From Deltaproteobacteria bacterium (GTDB taxonomy: Bacteria > Desulfobacterota > GWC2-55-46), in assembly GCA_016177845.1 (NCBI GenBank), contig JACOUO010000017.1:1-64000 (forward strand): DNA of 64,000 nt, given 5' to 3'. Below the pieces are notes generated by a model that worked only from the letters and a program-made list of their open reading frames with translations, was not told the DNA's origin and did not search any database. Made by a program: the position numbers and the translations under genes. Within the stretch, counting starts at the first letter, position 1. Each line of letters starts with the position of its first letter. Below, one piece after another: positions 54,489-62,052 of the stretch.

Positions 54489-54618
54489 GCTGCCTTCCAT
54501 TGATGGCGGGGTATATTAAATTTAAAAATCCCTTTGCTATTCCGATTCCGTCCGGACAGGTCAGTAGGAGTGGGAGGCAGCATAATTCTTAAAATAGCAT
54601 ATAGCAGGTAAAGGGATT
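54489..54618. repeat. Interlocked inverted repeats in the gap before the Hsp20 gene
   Basis: GCTGCCTTCC (54489-54498) pairs with GGGAGGCAGC (54572-54581). AATCCCTTTGCTATT (54527-54541) lies between them and pairs with AATAGCA (54593-54599) plus AAAGGGATT (54610-54618), outside. The two pairings cross, giving a pseudoknot-like arrangement. The segment CATTGATGGCGGGGTA at 54498-54513 resembles one near 41650. No gene is visible in 54439-54686. Confidence 0.45.
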
Positions 54619-54640
54619 AGATGTGGTGCAAAGGTAAAGG

Positions 54641-54672
54641 GGACGCCCGGGCTTTGCAGAGCCGGGGCGTCC
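54641..54672. terminator. GC-rich hairpin between 54058-gene and Hsp20 gene
   Basis: GGACGCCC ... GGGGCGTCC with an inner GGGCT/AGCCG pairing forms a near-perfect 32-nt palindrome. It lies just past the Hsp20 stop on the reverse strand; CCCTTTACCTTT follows there, a poor U tract, so it is a likely but weak terminator. Confidence 0.55.
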
Positions 54673-54686
54673 GTCATGCAGGGAGG

Positions 54687-55157
54687 TTAAGATATCTCTA
54701 CATTGATTTTTCTGGGTTGAGCTTCCTGGACCTTAGGGATATGGATGCTCAAAATTCCGTCCTTAAGGCTTGCCTTTATGTTCTCCCTTTCTATCTTGAA
54801 GGGGATATTTATCGACCTTGCGTAGTAACAGTACTTCCTTTCGGAATATGAATAGCTCTCTTCGCTGACCCCGGGCTCTGCCTTTAATTCGCCTTTTATG
54901 GTAAGCGTATTTTCCTGCAGGGAGATATCAATATTTTCCTTTGTTACCCCCGGCATCTCTGCCTTTACGATGACCTCTCCGTTCTTGTCTATGATATCAA
55001 TGGCAGGCGTTGCAACACCCGGTCCTTTGGGGGCGGCCTCTTTTTTCCAGGGTATATCAACCCTTCTGCCTGAAGGGAAAATATCCTCCCAGATCCTGTC
55101 CATCTCCTTTTTCATAGTCTCCAGCTCCTTCAAAGGGCTCCATTTATCAAGCGCCAT
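54687..55157 (-). CDS. Small heat-shock protein Hsp20
   Basis: 156 residues with an alpha-crystallin domain at ~50-145: VKAEMPGVTKENIDISLQ, NTLTIKGE and the C-terminal LKDGILSIHIPK, followed by an I-x-V tail (KINVEIS). It holds unfolding proteins in an ATP-independent way. AAAGGAGG precedes the start. No CIRCE or sigma-32-like box could be identified. Confidence 0.95.
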   Translation of the reverse strand: MALDKWSPLKELETMKKEMDRIWEDIFPSGRRVDIPWKKEAAPKGPGVATPAIDIIDKNGEVIVKAEMPGVTKENIDISLQENTLTIKGELKAEPGVSEESYSYSERKYCYYARSINIPFKIERENIKASLKDGILSIHIPKVQEAQPRKINVEIS

Positions 55158-55256
55158 TTTAAAAGCCTCCTTTCTGCTCTCATGCTATCAGCTACATTTA
55201 TAGGATAGGTACCAAACAGGTCAATGTCAAGCGGGCGGGATTCATATTTTACATAT

Positions 55257-56153
55257 TTAAAATAAATTAGAGATGACCAGAAGTATGCCTGAAGATAAGT
55301 GCGCAAGAATGATTGATTTTATTGAAGGTATGAGCGATTGCCCTCCCTCGTAATTTTTTATCAGTCCCTTTGCCGAGAGGAGAGCCGGTATCAGGGACAG
55401 CATGACAATGAGGGTCAGAGCATGGAGGAAGCCTGTCATAACTCCTGCTATGATGCCGAGATATGCCCCAGCGATGAATAAGAATATAAGACCTCTGGCC
55501 TTTTTGGGGCCGAGCCTTACGACAAGATTCCTTTTGTTGGCCTGCCTGTCAGCTTCAAAGTCAGGGAACTCATTTATGAACAGGAGCGCGGCTATGAGAA
55601 AAGATATGGGGATGGACAGAAAAACGGCGTCAGTGCCGATGGAGCCTGCTTGGAGGAGATAAGAGCCGAGCACTGTCAGAAGCCCGAAGTTAACCCCGAC
55701 CGTAAGCTCTCCAAGCCCCCTTCCTGCAAGGAATATCGGTGGGGCTGAATAAAAATAGCCTGAAAAAAGACCAACTGCCCCTATGGCCAGAAGCCAGGGG
55801 CTAAAGTATGACAGGAACAGCCCTGCAATTGTTCCGAGCGTTATAAGGCCAAGCCCGAAGGCAAGAGTCTCTTTGGGCGTTATGAGGCCTTTCTGGATGA
55901 AGCGGCTGCCGCCAGTAAACGGGGTAAGTCCTTTTTTATTTATATTGTCCGTGCCGTTCCTGTAATCATAATAATCGTTTATGACATTCATGCCCGCATG
56001 GTAGAAGACGGCTGCGGCAACAGATATCAGGAAAAAAAGAAGGTTGAACCTGCCTGTGGTGTGCCAGGCGGCTGAAGCGCCGAGTGTTACCGGAACAATA
56101 ATGGCCGGCAGGAACTGAGGCCTTGTAGAAAGGAAAAAAAGTTTAATGCGCAT
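55257..56153 (-). CDS. UbiA-family prenyltransferase, MenA-like
   Basis: 298 residues, about eight to nine membrane helices. The first Asp-rich motif NDYYDYRNGTD and the second DFEADRQANKRN are in place; the order FTGGSRFIQKGLI after motif 1 is as in 1,4-dihydroxy-2-naphthoate polyprenyltransferases. A menaquinone role would suit an anaerobic respirer. Other men genes are not in the window, so MenA is likely rather than certain. Confidence 0.88.
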   Translation of the reverse strand: MRIKLFFLSTRPQFLPAIIVPVTLGASAAWHTTGRFNLLFFLISVAAAVFYHAGMNVINDYYDYRNGTDNINKKGLTPFTGGSRFIQKGLITPKETLAFGLGLITLGTIAGLFLSYFSPWLLAIGAVGLFSGYFYSAPPIFLAGRGLGELTVGVNFGLLTVLGSYLLQAGSIGTDAVFLSIPISFLIAALLFINEFPDFEADRQANKRNLVVRLGPKKARGLIFLFIAGAYLGIIAGVMTGFLHALTLIVMLSLIPALLSAKGLIKNYEGGQSLIPSIKSIILAHLSSGILLVISNLF

Positions 56154-56200
56154 TCATACATTATATCTGAAAAGCTGCTTAATCAGGCGGGCACATAAAA

Positions 56201-56232
56201 AAAGGCATTGAAGCGTTTGCTTCAATGCCTTT
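56201..56232 (-). terminator. Terminator of the Ala/Lys-rich peptide gene
   Basis: AAAGGCATTGAAGC (56201-56214) pairs perfectly with GCTTCAATGCCTTT (56219-56232), loop GTTT, with an A run on the left that reads as U on the reverse strand. Confidence 0.93.
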
Positions 56233-56253
56233 AAGATACTGATTTTACTTGGA

Positions 56254-56526
56254 TTATTTCTTTGCTGGTTCAGCGGCCTTCGCGGGCTCGGCTGCCTTTG
56301 TGCCTTCGGCCTTGGCTGCTTCGGCTTTTACTGCAGCTTTTTTCTTGGCTACTTTCTTCTTGGCAGGCTTTGCTTCTTTTGTGGCATCAGCTTTTGCTGC
56401 ATCGGCAGGGGCTGCTGTTGCTGTTGCGGCCTTTGCGGGCTCAGCTGCCTTTTCTGCTGCGATTGTCATGCCGCCAAATGATACTGTTACGAACATTGCT
56501 ACTGCTGCGATTAATGCTCTTTTCAT
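56254..56526 (-). CDS. Exported Ala/Lys-rich low-complexity protein
   Basis: 90 residues. A signal peptide (1-23, ending TIAA) is followed by ~65 residues of almost only Ala, Lys, Pro, Glu and Thr, in AAEPAK, KKKVAKKKAAV and AEPAK steps. AGGA upstream and a strong terminator support a true gene. The composition is like histone-H1-type or periplasmic TonB-like linkers. Function unknown. Confidence 0.7.
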   Translation of the reverse strand: MKRALIAAVAMFVTVSFGGMTIAAEKAAEPAKAATATAAPADAAKADATKEAKPAKKKVAKKKAAVKAEAAKAEGTKAAEPAKAAEPAKK

Positions 56527-56682
56527 TTCGGAAATCCTCCCAAATAGGAAATTTAAAAAACTGAGGATTTATAAAGCATAATCCATGCCACTGCAGGAAG
56601 TGCTTGAAAATGAATGACTTAGTATTTAAAGGTCTTCAAGCCGTAACCCTTTTGGTGTCTTTAATGTATCTTTTGGTATAAG

Positions 56683-57708
56683 CTATGCGCTTAAGCTCAT
56701 GTATATAACTATACTCACGAATGTCAGGTAGAGTATCCCGTTTACTATCATCAGCGGGGCTGTTATCTTTTTCACCCTTAGGGATATGATATAGAGCCAT
56801 ACGCCTGCCAGTATCGTTATTATGCCGCTGGTCATGACGGTTAAGTTTATTGTCCAGGGCGTAAGAAAGATACCTATCGCAGGCAGTAGGCTTCCCTGAA
56901 ATACCATTGCGCCGGTAATGTTGCCTATGGCCATGGTATCCTTGCCTTTTCTTATCCACAGAATGCTGTTGACCTTCTCAGGCAGTTCCGTTGCTATAGG
57001 TATTATCAGGAGCGACAAGGCTATTACAGGCATCTTCAGGATGTCTGCCAAAGCCTCAACGCCGTGGACAAAACCTTTAGCTCCGACGATTATCAGGCCA
57101 AGGGCTATAAGGAGCTGCAGCACCACTATTCCCATGTGCTCCTTGAATATGAGCCCAAGGTAAAGGGAATTCGAGTTCTCGGTGGCGTGTCCGTCCTTGA
57201 CAAGAGCCGCGCTTGCTTTTATCGTCTCCATTACATAGTAGAAATATGTAAGCACAAGGACTGAGGCGACGAACATGCGCACCAGCCTGTACTCGTACGG
57301 TGTGAAAGCCACAAGGAATGACAGGGTGAAGGCGAAGAGGAAGAACTCTATATCCCTCCTGAAGCCAGTGCGTTCAGGCTCAAGCGTGTCTTTTTTCCTC
57401 AGTCCTTTGAACTGCCACATGGCCCAGCCTATAAGGAACATGGCAAGGGTAGAGAGCATGAAAGGGGCTCCGAGGATTGCGCCGACACCTACCTCTTCGG
57501 TTGCCGCAGCGGTATTTCCGCCGAAGATGGCTACAAGCGGGACCATTGTCTCAGGAAGGGCTGTGCCTACCGCGGCAAAGATGCTGCCTGTGACGCCCTC
57601 CGAGAATTTAAGCTTTGCGCCGAGCGCTTCTATGGCATTGGTGAATATTTCGCTCGCGGCTATGATGACTACAAGAAAAAACAGCAGTGAAAGAATTTCG
57701 TAACCCAT
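56683..57708 (-). CDS. CaCA-family Ca2+/cation antiporter
   Basis: 341 residues, about ten membrane helices in two similar halves. The alpha-repeat of the first half reads GSIFAAVGTALPETMVP, of the second IIPIATELPEKVNS, as in sodium/calcium exchangers. A purine-rich GGGGAGGGG site precedes the start. It lies 23 nt after the resB gene on the same strand and may be co-transcribed. The ion cannot be fixed from sequence. Confidence 0.88.
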   Translation of the reverse strand: MGYEILSLLFFLVVIIAASEIFTNAIEALGAKLKFSEGVTGSIFAAVGTALPETMVPLVAIFGGNTAAATEEVGVGAILGAPFMLSTLAMFLIGWAMWQFKGLRKKDTLEPERTGFRRDIEFFLFAFTLSFLVAFTPYEYRLVRMFVASVLVLTYFYYVMETIKASAALVKDGHATENSNSLYLGLIFKEHMGIVVLQLLIALGLIIVGAKGFVHGVEALADILKMPVIALSLLIIPIATELPEKVNSILWIRKGKDTMAIGNITGAMVFQGSLLPAIGIFLTPWTINLTVMTSGIITILAGVWLYIISLRVKKITAPLMIVNGILYLTFVSIVIYMSLSA

Positions 57709-57731
57709 TTCCCCTCCCCCTTACTCCCTTA

Positions 57732-58766
57732 CTATATTTTCTGGCGTACAAGCTCGCCCCTCTCCCCTCTGAAGAACAGGAGAAGCACCATGCCTATTAC
57801 CAGTATTATTGAGCCGGCTATGATCAACCCTATGCCGGGGTCTTTGTTTATTGCAAGTACCACATACGGGCTTATGATGAAATCCTCAAACCTGATTGTT
57901 TTTCCGTTGAGTGTCACAAGCGAGCCCGGCTGCGTAAGGTCCAGATAAGAAGTTATCCCGCTCTCCGAGATTATCTCTATGTGCGGGTTTACAAACTCAG
58001 CTGACCTTGAGCTGGGCCTGCCCTGTTCATCCATCGCAAAATCCGGATAGATGTTTCCGAGCTTGAATATGCTTCCGTCAGAAGAGGTAAATGAGCTGTC
58101 GAAGCTGACTTTTACATTTTCACCGCTTACATCCAGCAATAAACCTGACGGAGTCTCTCCCTGGTCGAAATGGTAAAAGGCTATACCCTTGTATATTACT
58201 GGGCCGTTTATCTCTATGTCATCGGTAAGTATCCCGGTATCTTCCCTAAGGAGTGTTATTCTTGTCTTTAAGGATTCGAGGTCCCCTGAAGGGGAGGGTT
58301 TTGCCTCAAAATCATCGAGCCTGACCATAAGCCCGCTTGTATGCGGCACAGGCTTTGGTTCGCCTTTAAAAAGGACATTGCCGTTTGACTTGAATCCCCA
58401 TGCGCTTCCGGCAAGGTGGCCCAGAAGCGCTATAAGGAATCCGATATGGACTATATGGGGGTAAAGTGATTGAATCGGCCTTTTCTGCCTGAATATGGCG
58501 TAGACCTTGTCAGCCGTGCATACAACAGTGTTGATGGTAAAGATGACCACAAGGAATATGAGCGCGAACATCCAGAAGGTGAGGGGAAGGTACTCTGTCC
58601 CGTTCTTTAGAAGCCACGGCAGAAGTATCTCCTGGTCAAGCGCCCTGTAGAACTCAGGGTGCTTCATTGCGGCAAGCGAGCCCCAGGCGGCATCAACGCA
58701 GATGAGTATGGCAAGTGTTATCGTAAGCCAGAGGGAGGCGAAAAAATTCCAGATCTTTTTCATCAC
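57732..58766 (-). CDS. ResB-like cytochrome c biogenesis protein
   Basis: 344 residues. Three N-terminal membrane helices, a periplasmic domain ~150-305 and a last helix at ~312-335, the layout of ResB (Ccs1). The SLWLTITLAI start and HIVHIGFLIALLGHLAG helix with His are typical. ResB with CcsA (ResC) ligates heme to apocytochromes in System II. That need is plain from the many CxxCH proteins at 38774-44936. No ccsA/resC is next to it. Confidence 0.85.
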   Translation of the reverse strand: MMKKIWNFFASLWLTITLAILICVDAAWGSLAAMKHPEFYRALDQEILLPWLLKNGTEYLPLTFWMFALIFLVVIFTINTVVCTADKVYAIFRQKRPIQSLYPHIVHIGFLIALLGHLAGSAWGFKSNGNVLFKGEPKPVPHTSGLMVRLDDFEAKPSPSGDLESLKTRITLLREDTGILTDDIEINGPVIYKGIAFYHFDQGETPSGLLLDVSGENVKVSFDSSFTSSDGSIFKLGNIYPDFAMDEQGRPSSRSAEFVNPHIEIISESGITSYLDLTQPGSLVTLNGKTIRFEDFIISPYVVLAINKDPGIGLIIAGSIILVIGMVLLLFFRGERGELVRQKI

Positions 58767-58780
58767 TTCTATTAACCCTG

Positions 58781-59608
58781 TTATTCCTTAAACCATTTGA
58801 TGATGTTGCCCGCAAGTTTCCTGTTGTCAGCCTCGCCAAGGAACTGGTTGGCAAACGGCGCGTCATCGGCTACCACAACGACCTTGCCTTTTCCATGCTG
58901 GCTTACCGCGATTATGCCGAAGACCTGTGCAGGCTCATCAGCCTCAAATATCCTGTCGCGGTTAAGGTCTGCCCATGCCTTATCAGAGGTCTGGGCTACT
59001 ACGCTTGCGCCCTGCTCCGTCATCAATCCCCATGTGCCGAATACGGCAATCTTCTCAAGGCCGGCGGTGACAGGATGGTTCGCGAACTTTACGACCTGAA
59101 AATCCTGTGACTGGCCCTTTATCGTGTTGGCCTGCTCAGATATTACGAAGTTCGACACTATTATGCCGAACTCGCCTGTAATGCCTGCCACAGGCTGTGA
59201 GATATGAAGAAGTATGAGGAGATTGCCCCCGTCATTCACAAAGGACTTAAGCGCCTGCCCTTCATCAGCGGTAAAGGGCTTTGCAGGACCTGCTATTATA
59301 TATGTCTTTACCTTCTCTAAAGTCTTTTTGTTTACAGGGCTCCGGTTTAAGGATATATCTTCCCCTGTATTTTTTATTAGCCCTGCAAATTCAGTGTAAT
59401 TAAGAGGGCCGCTTTTGACAGGAGAGAATATCTCTGAATGGGACGCGTCAAAAACAACCTTTGCGGTTGAGTTTTTTTCAGCCTTCACTTCAGATGCCGA
59501 AGGCTTTTTAAAATTTGTCTTTGGTACGGCTGAGAACGCCTGTGCCGAGCTGAAAAGTAGCCCTGCGCAGACTGAAAGAGCAAGCATATATCTGAAACCT
59601 TTTTTCAT
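58781..59608 (-). CDS. DUF4350-like exported protein
   Basis: 275 residues. Signal peptide 1-24. Residues ~45-275 have the flavodoxin-like (ThuA/DUF4350-type) order: FDASHSEIFSP, YIIAGPAKPFTADEGQAL, FVNDGGNLLILLHI and a late VVVVADDAPFANQFLG. ATG 59608 is preferred because AAAGGATG is correctly spaced; ATG 59617 overlaps that site. It precedes resB by 14 nt, so a part in envelope cytochrome maturation is conceivable but unproven. Confidence 0.75.
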   Translation of the reverse strand: MKKGFRYMLALSVCAGLLFSSAQAFSAVPKTNFKKPSASEVKAEKNSTAKVVFDASHSEIFSPVKSGPLNYTEFAGLIKNTGEDISLNRSPVNKKTLEKVKTYIIAGPAKPFTADEGQALKSFVNDGGNLLILLHISQPVAGITGEFGIIVSNFVISEQANTIKGQSQDFQVVKFANHPVTAGLEKIAVFGTWGLMTEQGASVVAQTSDKAWADLNRDRIFEADEPAQVFGIIAVSQHGKGKVVVVADDAPFANQFLGEADNRKLAGNIIKWFKE

Positions 59609-59962
59609 GGCGGCCATCCTTTGATTTTATTGAAAAAACAATCTCGTGGCTGGTGAAAAAATCACTCACCAGAATATCCGTTGAGGCATGCTTATGTCAA
59701 GGATTAAGAAAGGAGCGTCATGGCATCCGGGGGAGCTTTAAAAGAGGGAATTTTTGGGGTGCGGACAGTTTCATTGAGACACTTTATCGTAAAAATATAT
59801 AGCCGTGTTGCGGTCAAGGGCAGATTTTCTTTTTTTAATGCTCTGCAAATCTTTTTTTAACCTTTAGCCGTGTGCGATTTTATGGGAATTTGCATAAAAA
59901 TACCTGTTTTCTCATCTTTTTCTTGATTTTTAGGCAAGGGGATATGATAAACTGAAGATATT
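59609..59962. other. Gene-poor interval between DUF4350-like and queD
   Basis: The 354 bp hold the divergent upstream regions of two transcripts. A 46-codon frame at 59720-59860 on the plus strand has an AAAGGAG at 59709-59715 but no recognisable product, and I do not call it a gene. I looked for a preQ1 riboswitch ahead of queD and found no match. Confidence 0.5.
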
Positions 59963-60331
59963 ATGTATGAACTCACTATAGAATCATCTTTTTCCTCGGC
60001 CCACAACCTGAGGGGCTATGAAGGCGCCTGCGAGAACCTCCACGGGCACAATTGGAAGGTTGAGGTCGCTGTTACCTCTGAAAAGCTGGATAAGCTTGAT
60101 ATGGTAATCGATTTCAAAAGGCTTAAAGCGGAAACAAAACGGATAATGGAGTACCTTGACCATAAATACCTCAATGAAGTGCCTCCATTTGACAAAATCA
60201 ATCCAACGGCGGAGAATATAGCAAGGTTCATCTACAAAGAGCTTGCCCGCGCATTTAATGACGGGAATATAAAAGTTGCTAAAATAAAAGTATGGGAGTC
60301 TGAGAACGCTGCCGCCGCCTATTATGAATAA
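59963..60331 (+). CDS. queD: 6-carboxy-5,6,7,8-tetrahydropterin synthase
   Basis: 122 residues, T-fold enzyme. Zinc ligands H14, H27 and H29 (SSAHNL; NLHGHNW), catalytic C23, and the later LDHKYLN and WESENA are in place; the cysteine with four-residue spacing to HGH is of the QueD kind. It turns dihydroneopterin triphosphate into carboxytetrahydropterin on the way to preQ0 and queuosine. The 3' end overlaps folE2 by 8 nt, the enzyme that makes its substrate. Confidence 0.92.
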   Translation: MYELTIESSFSSAHNLRGYEGACENLHGHNWKVEVAVTSEKLDKLDMVIDFKRLKAETKRIMEYLDHKYLNEVPPFDKINPTAENIARFIYKELARAFNDGNIKVAKIKVWESENAAAAYYE

Positions 60332-61130
60332 AAAGAAGAGCCTTCCAAAAAACGATATACTCAGGGACATTCAGGGAGAGCCTGATTACAGGCACATCAA
60401 CATAGACAAGGTAGGGGTAAAGGACATCCGCTACCCCATAGTCGTGCTTGACAAGAAGAACAAGTTCCAGCATACGATAGCCTCCATCAGCATGTATGTC
60501 GACTTGCCCCATCAGTTCAAGGGCACCCACATGAGCAGGTTCATTGAGATACTCAATGAGCACAGGGGCGAGGTCACGATTAAGAACTTCCCCGACATAC
60601 TCAAGAAGATGAAAAAGAGGTTCAGCGCCTCTACAGCGCACCTTGAGGTCGAATTCCCTTATTTCATGGAAAAGTCAGCCCCTGTCTCCAAATCAAAAAG
60701 CCTGATGGAGTACAAATGCAAATACACGGGCATACTCAGCGATAAGAAGGATTTCCTCCTTGAGCTTATGGTCCCCGTGCTTACGCTTTGCCCGTGCTCA
60801 AAAGAGATAAGCGAAAGGGGAGCGCATAACCAGAGGGGGCTGGTAAAGGTCTCCTTAAGGTTTGAGGGCTTTGTCTGGATAGAGGATATAATAAAAACCA
60901 TAGAAGAGTCTGCCAGCAGCCCGGTCTACTCCCTCCTTAAGAGGGTGGATGAGAAGTTCATCACTGAGCATGCCTACGATAATCCGATGTTTGTCGAGGA
61001 TGTGGTCAGGGAAGTTGCGGTGAACCTCAATAAGATAAAAAAGGTAAAATGGTTCAGGATAGAGGCGGAGAACTGGGAGTCGATTCACAACCACAGCGCT
61101 TACGCATTCCTTGAGAGGAAAAACTCCTAA
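60324..61130 (+). CDS. folE2: GTP cyclohydrolase FolE2 (type IB)
   Basis: 268 residues. The catalytic segment LTLCPCSKEISERGAHNQRG and the start DIQGEPDYRHINIDKVGVK in parts are characteristic. FolE2 yields 7,8-dihydroneopterin triphosphate for folate and queuosine synthesis and can use Mn2+ or other metals when zinc is scarce. The 8-nt overlap with queD shows a joint GTP-to-carboxytetrahydropterin unit. No queE or queC is next to it. Confidence 0.94.
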   Translation: MNKKKSLPKNDILRDIQGEPDYRHINIDKVGVKDIRYPIVVLDKKNKFQHTIASISMYVDLPHQFKGTHMSRFIEILNEHRGEVTIKNFPDILKKMKKRFSASTAHLEVEFPYFMEKSAPVSKSKSLMEYKCKYTGILSDKKDFLLELMVPVLTLCPCSKEISERGAHNQRGLVKVSLRFEGFVWIEDIIKTIEESASSPVYSLLKRVDEKFITEHAYDNPMFVEDVVREVAVNLNKIKKVKWFRIEAENWESIHNHSAYAFLERKNS

Positions 61131-61149
61131 ATATTTATAAGAACAAATT

Positions 61150-61190
61150 AAAAAAGCCCGGGGCTTATCGCCTCCGGGCTTTTTGTTTTT
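61150..61190. terminator. Bidirectional terminator after folE2
   Basis: AAAAAGCCCGG (61151-61161) pairs with CCGGGCTTTTT (61174-61184), with further inner pairing GGC/GCC; TTTTTGTTTTTT follows. It also ends the convergent response-regulator gene. Confidence 0.93.
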
Positions 61191-61202
61191 TATAAAATAA
61201 TG

Positions 61203-61904
61203 TCAGCCTTTGTAGAGCACTTCTTTTATTTTGAGCTTTAATTCTTCTGCCCAGAACGGGTTTCCCTTCTGTATGAAGCCCTTAACATGAAGGTCGAACC
61301 ACTTGGGGTCAAGCACAAGGTCGTCTATGATGTCTTTTCCCGTGGTTATGATGGCAGGGATATTGAGCCCTGAATCAGCTATCCGCTTAAGCATCTCTTC
61401 CCCGTCTATAAGGGATTCCGGGTCAGAGGGGTTTTTAAGGTAGAGGTCTGTTACGATAAGGCTTACATGCTCTTTCCTAAGGAACTTGACAGCCTCGGTT
61501 GCATTTTTCAGTGTCACAAGCCTCATGCCAAGGTCTTTCAAGGTATTTTCAGCCATCTCCCTCGAAAGCCTGTCATCCTCTACGATGATAACCGTGTCGG
61601 CTGACATATGGGCAGGGTTTATAGGCCTTCTTTCAGGCATTGAAGGTATCTCAGGCACAATCTTTTGTGCAGGAGGGGCAACAGGCACCGTTGCCACAGG
61701 TTTTTCATCAAACCTGATTTCTTTTATTAATGAGGACTCAAACCCGCCGGGGCCTTTTTTTATGAAATATTGCGCACCGCACCTGATGCAATTTACCCTT
61801 ACGCCATTCTCCCATTCGGGAAGAACATCATAAGGTATCCAGAGCCTGAAGTCTAAATTGCAATGGGAACAATGCAGTTCTATCGATTCTTTCTTGGCGG
61901 CCAT
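61203..61904 (-). CDS. Zinc-ribbon response regulator
   Basis: 233 residues. Residues 8-48 form a zinc ribbon with C12, C15, C39 and C42. A Pro-rich linker (70-100) leads to a CheY-like receiver at 103-233 with acidic D110/D111 and phospho-acceptor D153 (VTDLYL). There is no output domain after the receiver. The N-terminal ribbon may bind RNA, DNA or a partner. No histidine kinase is adjacent. The stop is 10-20 nt from the shared terminator. Confidence 0.85.
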   Translation of the reverse strand: MAAKKESIELHCSHCNLDFRLWIPYDVLPEWENGVRVNCIRCGAQYFIKKGPGGFESSLIKEIRFDEKPVATVPVAPPAQKIVPEIPSMPERRPINPAHMSADTVIIVEDDRLSREMAENTLKDLGMRLVTLKNATEAVKFLRKEHVSLIVTDLYLKNPSDPESLIDGEEMLKRIADSGLNIPAIITTGKDIIDDLVLDPKWFDLHVKGFIQKGNPFWAEELKLKIKEVLYKG

Positions 61905-62052
61905 TTTTCCTTAAAAAAGCAAAATATGAGTAAATTCAAAAGGTTTAAAGCTTAGTTTAGGGTAAAAAACAGTTTATCTTAATACAACTTAGGTGTCAAT
62001 AACTCAAATCCTTGCTTTTTTTATGAGTTCCTGCAGGAAAGCAGGTTTTGCT

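Noticed and set aside
59720-59860. A 46-codon frame with a good Shine-Dalgarno sequence ahead of queD
   Set aside because: No recognisable domain, signal or composition; the ribosome site could be chance in a purine-rich stretch.
59609-59962. preQ1 riboswitch upstream of queD
   Set aside because: No short stem with the expected A-rich tail and CTA end next to the start codon was found.
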